Source: RGIG250 sp964540025 (GTDB lineage: Bacteria; Bacillota; Negativicutes; Selenomonadales; Selenomonadaceae). From it: a stretch of 21,837 nucleotides of DNA. Shown piece after piece: positions 8,611 to 14,964 of this stretch (within the stretch, counting starts at the first letter, position 1; each line of letters begins with the position of its first letter). The stretch spans positions 1-21,837 of the forward strand of contig CAZIKQ010000031.1 of the NCBI GenBank assembly GCA_964540025.1, written 5' to 3'. The notes below the pieces were generated by a model, which worked only from the letters and a program-made list of their open reading frames with translations, was not told the DNA's origin and ran no database searches. A program made the translations under genes and the position numbers.

Positions 8611-9342
8611 TCAAACAATATGAGCCGCCGCCAGGAACTCCCTGACCCTTTCGTCCTCCAGCTTCAAAAACTCCTCCACCGGCTCACAGGCCACCAGCTC
8701 ACCGGCGGCCACCATGGCGATCCTGTCCGCTATCCGGCAGGCGCTGTGCATATCGTGGGTCACCACCACGCTGGTCACCTTCAAGGCCTTCTGGGTGCTG
8801 GTGATAAGCTCGTCGATCTTCGCTGTCATTATGGGATCAAGGCCGCTGCTGGGCTCATCGTAAAATATTATTTCCGGCCCGAAAGCGATGGCCCGGGCCA
8901 GGCTTACCCTTTTCTTCATTCCCCCGGAAAGGGAGGTGGGCATCATGCCTTCCGCCCCCGGCAGTCCTACCAGCTCCAGCTTTTCCGCCACCACTTTCTT
9001 TATTTCTTCCTCGCTGAGAGCCGTGTGCTCCCGCAGTCCGAAAGCCACGTTGTCCCCCACGGTCATGGAATCGAAGAGAGCGGAATACTGGAATACCATT
9101 CCCATGTGAAGGCGGATCTCGTCCAGCTCCTCCTCCGCCAATCCGGCAATGTTTTTATCCCCGATCCAAATCTCCCCGGAGGTTGGGGGAATGAGACCGA
9201 TCATCAGCCGCAGGAGGGTGGACTTGCCGGAACCGGAGCCGCCGATTACCGCCAGTGTCTCGCCGTCATTTACCGTGAGGTCGATCCCGCGGATTACTTC
9301 CTTCCCGCCAAAGGACTTGCGCACATCTACCAATCGAATCAT
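8611..9342 (-). CDS. mlaF: MlaF-like ABC transporter ATPase
   Basis: This is the cytoplasmic ATPase that powers the MlaE permease. All nucleotide-binding motifs are present in the 243-residue chain: Walker A GGSGSGKST (34-42), Q-loop Gln85, signature LSGGM (138-142), Walker B IIFYDE (158-163) with the D-loop SSGLDP, and H-loop His196. The VFQYSALFDSMTVGDNVAF stretch is typical of the MlaF/Ttg2A group. The start lies 10 nt after mlaE, behind a weak AGGGCGG-like site. No mlaB gene (the STAS partner in E. coli) is adjacent. Confidence 0.95.
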   Translation of the reverse strand: MIRLVDVRKSFGGKEVIRGIDLTVNDGETLAVIGGSGSGKSTLLRLMIGLIPPTSGEIWIGDKNIAGLAEEELDEIRLHMGMVFQYSALFDSMTVGDNVAFGLREHTALSEEEIKKVVAEKLELVGLPGAEGMMPTSLSGGMKKRVSLARAIAFGPEIIFYDEPSSGLDPIMTAKIDELITSTQKALKVTSVVVTHDMHSACRIADRIAMVAAGELVACEPVEEFLKLEDERVREFLAAAHIV

Positions 9343-9352
9343 AGCTACCGCC

Positions 9353-10126
9353 CTACTTGCTAAAGAGTATCAGCGACAGGAAGCAGTTCAGCATGAAAAT
9401 CACCACGATGGAGGCCACCACGGAGCGGGTCGTGGCAATGCCGACGCCCTCTGCCCCGTCGGGGGATTTCAACCCCATGTGGCAGCCCAGGATGGCAATG
9501 ACTACGCCGAAAGCGCTTGCTTTTATCATCCCGCCCACAATATCGTGGGCCTTTGTAAACACATCAATGGAATCCATATAGGTCAGGCTTGACACCCCGC
9601 TGTAGCCGGTAGCCACCGCCCAGCCCCCAAAGACCCCCACCGCGTCCCCGAATACCGTAAGCACCGGCACCATCAGCATACAGGCCAGCATCCTCGGCAC
9701 GATCAAATAGCCGATGGGGCTGGTGGCCATGACCCGGAGAGCGTCGATCTGCTCGGTAACCTTCATGGTACTTATCTCCGCCGTAATCGCCGCCCCTACC
9801 CGTCCGGCGGAAACGACCCCCACCAGCACCGGCCCCAGCTCGCGGCAGATGGCGATTGCCACCACCCCGCCAATGGTGGACTGGGCCCCGAACCGGATAA
9901 ATTCCGTGGCAATCTGCAAGGTCATAACGGCACCGGTGAAAAACAGGGTCAACGTCACAATCGGCAGGGAATCAACCCCCAAATGAGCCATCTGAGCTAC
10001 TACGTGCCCCATCCGGGGCGGCTTCCTCAAGGCCCGGAAGGTGTCAAAAACGAGGATGACAACCTCGCCGATCAGTCCCAGCCAGCGCATTACCGCCGCA
10101 CCGGTTTTTTCCAGAACTGACAGCAT
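9353..10126 (-). CDS. mlaE: MlaE-like lipid transporter permease
   Basis: This is the inner-membrane permease of an MCE/Mla lipid transporter (257 residues, normal for the family). It carries the hallmark core ELGPVLVGVVSAGRVGAAIT, followed by AEISTMKVTEQIDALRVMAT with PIGYLIVPRMLA, and about five hydrophobic segments. A strong ribosome site (AGGAGG, 7 nt) precedes the ATG. It is the first recognised transport gene of the operon, but an unknown membrane-protein gene ends only 22 nt upstream. No mlaA or mlaC is present in the window, which fits the reduced Mla systems of diderm Firmicutes. Confidence 0.95.
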   Translation of the reverse strand: MLSVLEKTGAAVMRWLGLIGEVVILVFDTFRALRKPPRMGHVVAQMAHLGVDSLPIVTLTLFFTGAVMTLQIATEFIRFGAQSTIGGVVAIAICRELGPVLVGVVSAGRVGAAITAEISTMKVTEQIDALRVMATSPIGYLIVPRMLACMLMVPVLTVFGDAVGVFGGWAVATGYSGVSSLTYMDSIDVFTKAHDIVGGMIKASAFGVVIAILGCHMGLKSPDGAEGVGIATTRSVVASIVVIFMLNCFLSLILFSK

Positions 10127-10148
10127 AGGTTTTCCTCCTCTCCTTTAT

Positions 10149-10781
10149 TTACCTTGCTCTGCCCTGACAGAAATGCACATTGTACCAGGCAGACAAACAG
10201 CAGAGACCAAAATAAACGTTCAATTCCGACAGCTCTTCCAGGCTCTGGCCCACTTTATGCCCCAGACCTAAGAGTCCTTTTTCCCCTATATGCATGAGAA
10301 AAACGCTGGCGAGAATGACTATCAGAAAGCCCCAGGGAAGCTCTAAGCCCAGCCTGAGGACCCTTTTCCAGGGAACCCATCTTATCAGATTCACCAGCAG
10401 CCAAAGAATCAGGACCCCCACGATACAGTGGAGGATCAGCTTTTGATTCGGACCAAACTCCTGAAAGATGGGCCCGTCTTCATTGGCCCCCACCACCAAA
10501 AACACCCGGCCCCAGGAAAGCTCCCGGGCGGTCAGCACGGCAAAAAACACCGCCTGCCAGAGATACATTTTCACTTTACCGGCAGAATTTTTGTACAGCC
10601 TCCAGTTTATCAAGGATCCCACCAGCAGCAGAAGCACCTGAAAATTTTCAATGGGCCCGTTTTCCCAGGTCATTTCATAAGGGATTATCCTTGCCAGCGG
10701 ATACACTGCCAAAAGGTAGCCTATGGCCATCAGCTTTGCCAGTCCGAATGGGAAACGGCTCCGGCGCGAAACATCATTCAT
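10149..10781 (-). CDS. Six-helix integral membrane protein of unknown function
   Basis: I do not recognise a named family. The 210-residue product has about six membrane segments (approx. 14-34, 46-61, 73-85, 113-133, 149-165, 185-200). A conserved-looking acidic/aromatic motif ENGPIEN (40-46) lies before helix 2, RELSWGR (86-92) follows helix 3, and EELSELN (183-189) precedes the last helix. A similar E-G-x-I-E / RE-x-SWG-x layout occurs in uncharacterised bacterial membrane proteins. The frame stays open up to an ATG at 10976, but that extension is AT-rich and protein-poor. The ATG at 10781 has GAGG 6 nt upstream and lies about 65 nt below a promoter candidate, so it is preferred. The gene ends 22 nt before mlaE and probably leads the operon. 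Confidence 0.7.
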   Translation of the reverse strand: MNDVSRRSRFPFGLAKLMAIGYLLAVYPLARIIPYEMTWENGPIENFQVLLLLVGSLINWRLYKNSAGKVKMYLWQAVFFAVLTARELSWGRVFLVVGANEDGPIFQEFGPNQKLILHCIVGVLILWLLVNLIRWVPWKRVLRLGLELPWGFLIVILASVFLMHIGEKGLLGLGHKVGQSLEELSELNVYFGLCCLSAWYNVHFCQGRAR

Positions 10782-10847
10782 AAACAGCCTCAAACAATCG
10801 CGGCTCAGCCGCTTGTGTGTACAGCGTCCCGGTTCATCATATCGCTT

Positions 10848-10877
10848 TATTTTAGCAACTTTATCAAAAATAGTAAA
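10848..10877 (-). promoter_or_regulatory. Candidate promoter for the mla-tolC-tamB operon
   Basis: On the minus strand TTTACT (10872-10877) and TAAAAT (10848-10853) are separated by 18 nt. They match consensus at 4/6 and 5/6 positions and lie about 65 nt upstream of the ATG at 10781, within an AT-rich gap. Small dyads lie nearby: GCGGC/GCCGC (10800-10812) in the leader, and TTTTCCA/TGGAAAA (10910-10928) upstream. The choice among AT-rich hexamers is uncertain. Confidence 0.4.
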
Positions 10878-10994
10878 TAGCTGTTTACTATATTCTCCGG
10901 GAAAATTATTTTTCCATTTACTGGAAAAAGCCGCGGGAAATATAAAAAATATCAAAACCAGCGTGGTTATATTCAAAAATCTGACGCCCCATTC

Positions 10995-11045
10995 AAAAAA
11001 GGCGCATGGAATGAAGAATAGAACTCCATTCCATGCGCCTTTTTA
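10995..11045 (-). terminator. Intrinsic terminator after the toxin-antitoxin pair
   Basis: There is a perfect 13-bp stem, GGCGCATGGAATG (11001-11013) with CATTCCATGCGCC (11027-11039). It is flanked by A6 on the left and T5 on the right, with a 13-nt loop. Read on the minus strand it starts 17 nt after the toxin stop and ends in a T-run. The symmetry would allow it to work in both directions. Confidence 0.9.
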
Positions 11046-11061
11046 TTTGACCTGAATGAAT

Positions 11062-11406
11062 TTAACTCTTGGGAGCGCCGCAAATTTCCTTCAGCAGTCT
11101 TAACTGATCCTGTAATGAATGTCCGATTCTGATCACGATTATTTTCTGCGCTTCATGGTCGGGAAAATAATAGACTACCAAATTTTTTATAAATAATTTG
11201 CGAATGTCATCCCGCATCACATATTTGTTTCTGACCGGCGTCCCCATATCCGGCTGGCCACAAAGCATTTCCAGTTTTTCCGTCAGCGCGTCTGTCAGAG
11301 AGGCCACCGCTGCCGGATTAAAAAGCTGCCGGACAATGTAGGCCACAATATGGTCGATATCCTGAAGGGCAATGTCTGTCAGCTCGTACTGATAATCAGA
11401 TGCCAT
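11062..11406 (-). CDS. RelE/ParE-family toxin
   Basis: This is a probable type II toxin (114 residues). It fits the RelE/ParE fold: an N-terminal strand and helices (YELTDIALQDIDHIVAYI), a central PDMGTPV turn, then strands with IRKLFIKNLVVYYFPD and KIIVIRIGHSLQD. ParE members poison gyrase and RelE members cleave mRNA at the ribosome; the sequence alone does not settle which applies. The start overlaps the antitoxin gene by 11 bp, the usual antitoxin-first order. The pair is more AT-rich than its neighbours, suggesting separate acquisition. Confidence 0.88.
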   Translation of the reverse strand: MASDYQYELTDIALQDIDHIVAYIVRQLFNPAAVASLTDALTEKLEMLCGQPDMGTPVRNKYVMRDDIRKLFIKNLVVYYFPDHEAQKIIVIRIGHSLQDQLRLLKEICGAPKS

Positions 11407-11647
11407 AGCGTGACCTTACCGCCTCAATGGCCTTCTTTCCATCCTGGATTTTACCCGCTTCATAGTCCATCAGGCCACGATTGATAAAATCGGCCTCATC
11501 CGTCGAAGCAAGACGCTTTTCAAAATAATCTATATCCATGATGACTAAGCGGCCATAGCCATTTTTTGTTACGAACACCGGTCCCTTTTCGCATCTTTTT
11601 TCAATGCCTGCGGTATCTTTAAGAGCTTTTATGGGAACGATTTGCAT
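11396..11647 (-). CDS. Phd/YefM-family antitoxin
   Basis: This is a probable antitoxin (83 residues) that neutralises the overlapping toxin and represses its own promoter. The N-terminal half matches the Phd/YefM DNA-binding domain (IVPIKALKDTAGIEKRC, then PVFVTKNGYGRLVIMDIDYFE). The C-terminal half is short, charged and probably binds the toxin. AAAGGAGG lies 7 nt before the ATG. A strong promoter with a 12-bp palindrome in its spacer lies just upstream, as expected for autoregulation. Confidence 0.9.
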   Translation of the reverse strand: MQIVPIKALKDTAGIEKRCEKGPVFVTKNGYGRLVIMDIDYFEKRLASTDEADFINRGLMDYEAGKIQDGKKAIEAVRSRYGI

Positions 11648-11679
11648 CTGACTGCCTCCTTTGTGATTTTTATGGCTGA

Positions 11680-11708
11680 ATTATATACTGAATTCAGTTA
11701 CAGTTCAA
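11680..11708 (-). promoter_or_regulatory. Toxin-antitoxin promoter with operator-like palindrome
   Basis: On the minus strand the -35 is TTGAAC (11703-11708), the spacer is 17 nt and the -10 is a perfect TATAAT (11680-11685). The predicted leader is about 25 nt. The perfect palindrome ACTGAATTCAGT (11687-11698) fills most of the spacer and is a natural site for antitoxin binding. Confidence 0.75.
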
Positions 11709-11720
11709 TGGTGCCGGAGA

Positions 11721-11768
11721 AAATAAAAAACACTGCCGGGTGATGAATCTCCCCGGGCAGTGTTTTTA
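11721..11768 (-). terminator. Intrinsic terminator after the response regulator
   Basis: The stem CACTGCC (11731-11737) pairs with GGCAGTG (11756-11762) and extends through GGG/CCC with one bulge. The outer A-run (11725-11730) faces T5 (11763-11767). Read on the minus strand it follows the regulator stop at 11795 by about 30 nt and ends in T6-A-T3. Confidence 0.88.
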
Positions 11769-11794
11769 TTCGCTATATTTATTTTCCGGCGGTA

Positions 11795-12466
11795 TCAGTC
11801 GAGGGTTATGATTTTCCGCTTCAGACAGTACAGAAGCGCCTGGGTGCGGTCATTTACTCCCAGCTTCCGGAAGATGTTGGTGAGATGGTTCTTAACCGTC
11901 TTCTCACTGACGAAGAGCGCGGCGGCAATATCCTGATTGGAAAAGCCCTTGGCAATGCAGGTAAGCACATCCATCTCCCTCTCCGTGAGGCAGCCGCCCC
12001 GGCTGTTGCGCCACAGCTCGGCGATCCGCGCCTCCAAATCCCCGTCATCGGAAACCGTGCCGAAAATCCGCTCCATAAGGGCCGGATGAACGAAGGTATG
12101 GCCGGCCGCCACGGCATGGATCGCCTTCACCAGCGTGGCAGGCTCCACATCCTTCAGCAGGTAGCCGTGGGCGCCGATGCGGAGCATCTCCAGCACGTAG
12201 TTGGAGGAATCATGGACTGTCAGAATGATGATCTTCGTCTTTACCTTCGCCGCCAAAATCTGACGGGTAACCTCTATTCCGGAGAGAACCGGCATATTGA
12301 TATCCAGCAGGAGAACGTCCGGCTGAAGCACGAGGGTCCGGGCCAGGGCTTCCTGTCCGTCCGCCGCCTCTCCGACGATCTCCAGATCGTCCTCAAAGTT
12401 CAGCACCCGCTTGATTCCGTGCCGCAACAGCGCGTGGTCATCGGCAATCAACACCTTAATCGACAT
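11795..12466 (-). CDS. NarL/LuxR-family response regulator
   Basis: This is a two-component DNA-binding regulator (223 residues). The receiver domain (1-120) has the acidic pair Asp9/Asp10, the phospho-acceptor Asp55 (LLLDINMPVLSG), Thr83 and Lys105. The C-terminal LuxR helix-turn-helix (about 158-220) reads LTEREMDVLTCIAKGFSNQD, then SEKTVKNHLTNIFRKL. It resembles DegU/NarL members. No histidine kinase is present in the window, so its partner lies elsewhere. It starts 10 nt after pgi, with the pgi stop codon lying inside its ribosome-site region (GAGGGCGGT), which implies translational coupling. A terminator follows. Confidence 0.92.
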   Translation of the reverse strand: MSIKVLIADDHALLRHGIKRVLNFEDDLEIVGEAADGQEALARTLVLQPDVLLLDINMPVLSGIEVTRQILAAKVKTKIIILTVHDSSNYVLEMLRIGAHGYLLKDVEPATLVKAIHAVAAGHTFVHPALMERIFGTVSDDGDLEARIAELWRNSRGGCLTEREMDVLTCIAKGFSNQDIAAALFVSEKTVKNHLTNIFRKLGVNDRTQALLYCLKRKIITLD

Positions 12467-12476
12467 ATTACCGCCC

Positions 12477-13931
12477 TCATTTCTTCTCTTTTGCCGCCTT
12501 CAGCCCGGGCCCCATAATCCGCTTATAGGCTTCAACCCCCGGCTGGTTGAAGGCATCCACATCCGCCAGTTCCCCTTCATAGGCGACGGACAGAGCCAAC
12601 AGGTACATCAGCTCCCCAAGATGATATTCATTCAATTCCGGCAGGTTAAAGACGGCGCTGTAGCGCCCCCCTTCCTTCAGGGCCTGGGCATTGGCCGACC
12701 TGGCCACCTCCAGGGCGGCGCTCATGGTAACCCCGGCGATCTCGCTGAGCTTGGGGGCGGAGGGGAAAACGTCGGGAACGACGTAGTCCTCCCCCCAGTC
12801 GACTACCCTGACAAACTGGACGACCTTGTTTAATTTTCCCTCCTGGTGCTGCTGGGTCTGGGCGTGCATATCGGTGGTGCCCACGGCCACGATGGGCGTG
12901 CGGCCGTAGGGGATCTTCTCGCCGGTCCGCCGCTCCCCCTTGCCGAGGGATTCGGCCAGCAGCTGGATGTACCATTCAGACAGGGACTTCAAATAATCCC
13001 CGTAGGGCATCATAATCTCAAGATCCCGGCCGTGCTTTTCCGCCGCCAGGAATTTCAGGGCAGCATTCATCAGGGCCGGATTTTTCTTCACGTCATCTGA
13101 CTGGCAGGCCTCATCCATGGCTCTGGCTCCGGCCAGAAACTGACGGATATCAAATCCAATGCAGGCGGCCAGAGTAAGTCCCACCTCGCAGAACACGCTG
13201 AAGCGGCCCCCTACTCCATCGGGAACGGAATACTGGGGCCACCCCTTTTCCACAGCCAGCTTTTTCAGCAGGGTGGGCTTTTCAGTGTTGGGATCAGTTA
13301 CCGCCACCACCTCGGTTTTTATATCCTGGCATTTTTTCAGCTGGTCATAAATGACCATGAAGCTGGACATGGTATCCAGCGTGCCGCCGGACTTGCTGAT
13401 GACCAGAAGGAGCACCGTAAGCTCCCGCTTCCGGTGGCTGCGGCTGATTTCCGCCTTGTGCTTCAAATGATTTATCAAATCTCTCGTCCGCCGGGGATCG
13501 ATATTCTGTCCGGAGAAATATATCTCCGGCAGTCCCTCTCGTTCTCCGATGGTTTTATCGTTCCAAAACTCGCCGCACTTCACGTCGAAGAGGACTTTAT
13601 TGCCCAGATAGGATCCGCCGATGCCCAGGCTCACCACGGCGTCCACCCGGTTTCTGACGGAGTCGGTCAGCTCCTGCAAACGAGCCAGGGACGCCTCGCT
13701 GTTCAGATGGTCGTCAGCCAGATAGGGCAACTGGGAAAACAGCACCTTTTCCGGGGTTCCGTCCTTGGAGAGATGACCGCGGATGACCCCGGTCTGCCGC
13801 ATGATGGCTACTGCGTCGCAGGCTTTTTTCAGCTCCGGGGCCAGCCCGGCCAGGTCTTCTTCCGTAACGGCGTTTTCATTGTAGAGATTCTCGTAATCAA
13901 AAGAAAAACCAGAAGGTAACGTTATGGCCAT
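12477..13931 (-). CDS. pgi: Glucose-6-phosphate isomerase
   Basis: This cytoplasmic enzyme interconverts glucose-6-phosphate and fructose-6-phosphate. The 484-residue chain holds the SIS-fold motifs: SLGIGGSYLG (101-110), the sugar-phosphate loop ISKSGGT (178-184), GGRFSVF (241-247), the catalytic Glu in ESLGK (327-331), His356 in TDMHAQTQ and the late Lys470 in NQPGVEAYK. The length lies between the short Bacillus-type and long E. coli-type enzymes. A modest AAGGA precedes the start. It sits with galU and a phosphohexomutase, a hexose-phosphate to UDP-sugar cluster, and a regulator gene follows immediately. Confidence 0.96.
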   Translation of the reverse strand: MAITLPSGFSFDYENLYNENAVTEEDLAGLAPELKKACDAVAIMRQTGVIRGHLSKDGTPEKVLFSQLPYLADDHLNSEASLARLQELTDSVRNRVDAVVSLGIGGSYLGNKVLFDVKCGEFWNDKTIGEREGLPEIYFSGQNIDPRRTRDLINHLKHKAEISRSHRKRELTVLLLVISKSGGTLDTMSSFMVIYDQLKKCQDIKTEVVAVTDPNTEKPTLLKKLAVEKGWPQYSVPDGVGGRFSVFCEVGLTLAACIGFDIRQFLAGARAMDEACQSDDVKKNPALMNAALKFLAAEKHGRDLEIMMPYGDYLKSLSEWYIQLLAESLGKGERRTGEKIPYGRTPIVAVGTTDMHAQTQQHQEGKLNKVVQFVRVVDWGEDYVVPDVFPSAPKLSEIAGVTMSAALEVARSANAQALKEGGRYSAVFNLPELNEYHLGELMYLLALSVAYEGELADVDAFNQPGVEAYKRIMGPGLKAAKEKK

Positions 13932-13964
13932 AATTCATTTTCCTTCTTTCGCTTTCGCAACACC

Positions 13965-14017
13965 ATCAGGCGTCAGCTGACAGGGAAAGCTCCCCTGTCA
14001 GTCCGGCCCCGCCTGAT
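13965..14017. repeat. Nested dyad between galU and pgi
   Basis: The outer arms ATCAGGCG (13965-13972) and CGCCTGAT (14010-14017) enclose a 9-bp inner stem, CTGACAGGG (13977-13985) with CCCTGTCAG (13993-14001). GTCAGCTGAC (13972-13981) is itself palindromic. There is no T-tract, so it is not a standard terminator. The core GCTCCCCTG (13989-13997) also occurs at both window edges. It would fold in the galU-pgi transcript and may affect mRNA stability. Confidence 0.65.
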
Positions 14018-14020
14018 TCA

Positions 14021-14914
14021 TTAAAGCTCCTGTTTCACCAGAGCCGGTAAGGTCCGGCTTAGGTATTCCATGAACCGCTCCCGCAGCTCGGGCCGCTTCA
14101 AAGCCTGCTCCACGGTAGCTTCCAGAAATCCTTCCTTATCGCCGATGTCATAGCGCCTGCCGGTAAATCGGTAAGCGTATACGGGCTCCCTGCCTGCCAG
14201 CACCTTCAGGGCATCCGTCAGCTGGATCTCCCCGCCCTTGCCGGGCTCGGTCTTTTCCAGTATATCAAAGATTTCCGGCGCCAGAATATACCGGCCGAGA
14301 ACCGCCAGCTGAGAGGGAGCTTCCCCGACAGCCGGCTTCTCGATCATGTCCTTTACCTGCCAGATATTTTCTTTCTTCTTCACCCCGTCCACGATACCGT
14401 AGGCGCTGACCTTATCCCGGGGAACCTCCTGACAGCCCAGGATCGATCCGCCCGCATCCCGCCAGGCGGAAATGAGCTGTTTCAGGCAGGGAACCTCCGC
14501 ATCCACCAGGTCGTCCCCCAGCAGGACGGCGAAGGGCTCATTGCCGATAAACTGCCGGGCGCAGAGGACTGCATGGCCCAGGCCCTTCGTTTCCTTTTGG
14601 CGGATGAAGTGAATGGTAATATCGCTTATTTCCCGGATGGTCTCCAGCAAATCGTAATTGCCGTTTTCCGCCAGCTGCAGCTCCAGCTCAATGTTTCGGT
14701 CGAAATGATCCTCGATGGCCCGCTTGTTCCGTCCGGTGATGATAAGAATCTCATCGATGCCGCTTTTCAGCGCTTCCTCAATGATGAACTGAATGGCGGG
14801 CTTGTCCACGATGGGAAGCATTTCCTTGGGCTGGGCCTTGGTGGCCGGCAGGAATCTGGTTCCCAGTCCTGCCGCCGGAATTACCGCCTTATGAATGTTT
14901 ATTCTGTTATTCAT
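14021..14914 (-). CDS. galU: UTP-glucose-1-phosphate uridylyltransferase
   Basis: This enzyme makes UDP-glucose from UTP and glucose-1-phosphate, for envelope polysaccharides. The nucleotide-binding signature PAAGLGTRFLPATKA (13-27) continues into PKEMLPIVDKP. LLGDDLVD and MIEKPAVGEAPS follow, and the product of 297 residues is of normal family length. The frame is open back to a GTG at 14968 that overlaps the upstream stop by 4 bp, but the first 18 residues are unlike the family. AGGG lies 6 nt before the ATG at 14914, so that start is chosen. It follows the phosphohexomutase, which would supply glucose-1-phosphate. Confidence 0.95.
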   Translation of the reverse strand: MNNRINIHKAVIPAAGLGTRFLPATKAQPKEMLPIVDKPAIQFIIEEALKSGIDEILIITGRNKRAIEDHFDRNIELELQLAENGNYDLLETIREISDITIHFIRQKETKGLGHAVLCARQFIGNEPFAVLLGDDLVDAEVPCLKQLISAWRDAGGSILGCQEVPRDKVSAYGIVDGVKKKENIWQVKDMIEKPAVGEAPSQLAVLGRYILAPEIFDILEKTEPGKGGEIQLTDALKVLAGREPVYAYRFTGRRYDIGDKEGFLEATVEQALKRPELRERFMEYLSRTLPALVKQEL

Positions 14915-14964
14915 GGTTATCCCTGCGGGCGTCTGACGGGCAGGCGTCCTTTCCCTGTCCCCCG

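Noticed and set aside
10782..10976. N-terminal extension of the membrane protein to an ATG at 10976
   Set aside because: The region is AT-rich, holds promoter-like hexamers and dyads, and the ATG at 10781 has a better ribosome site and a more usual N-terminus.
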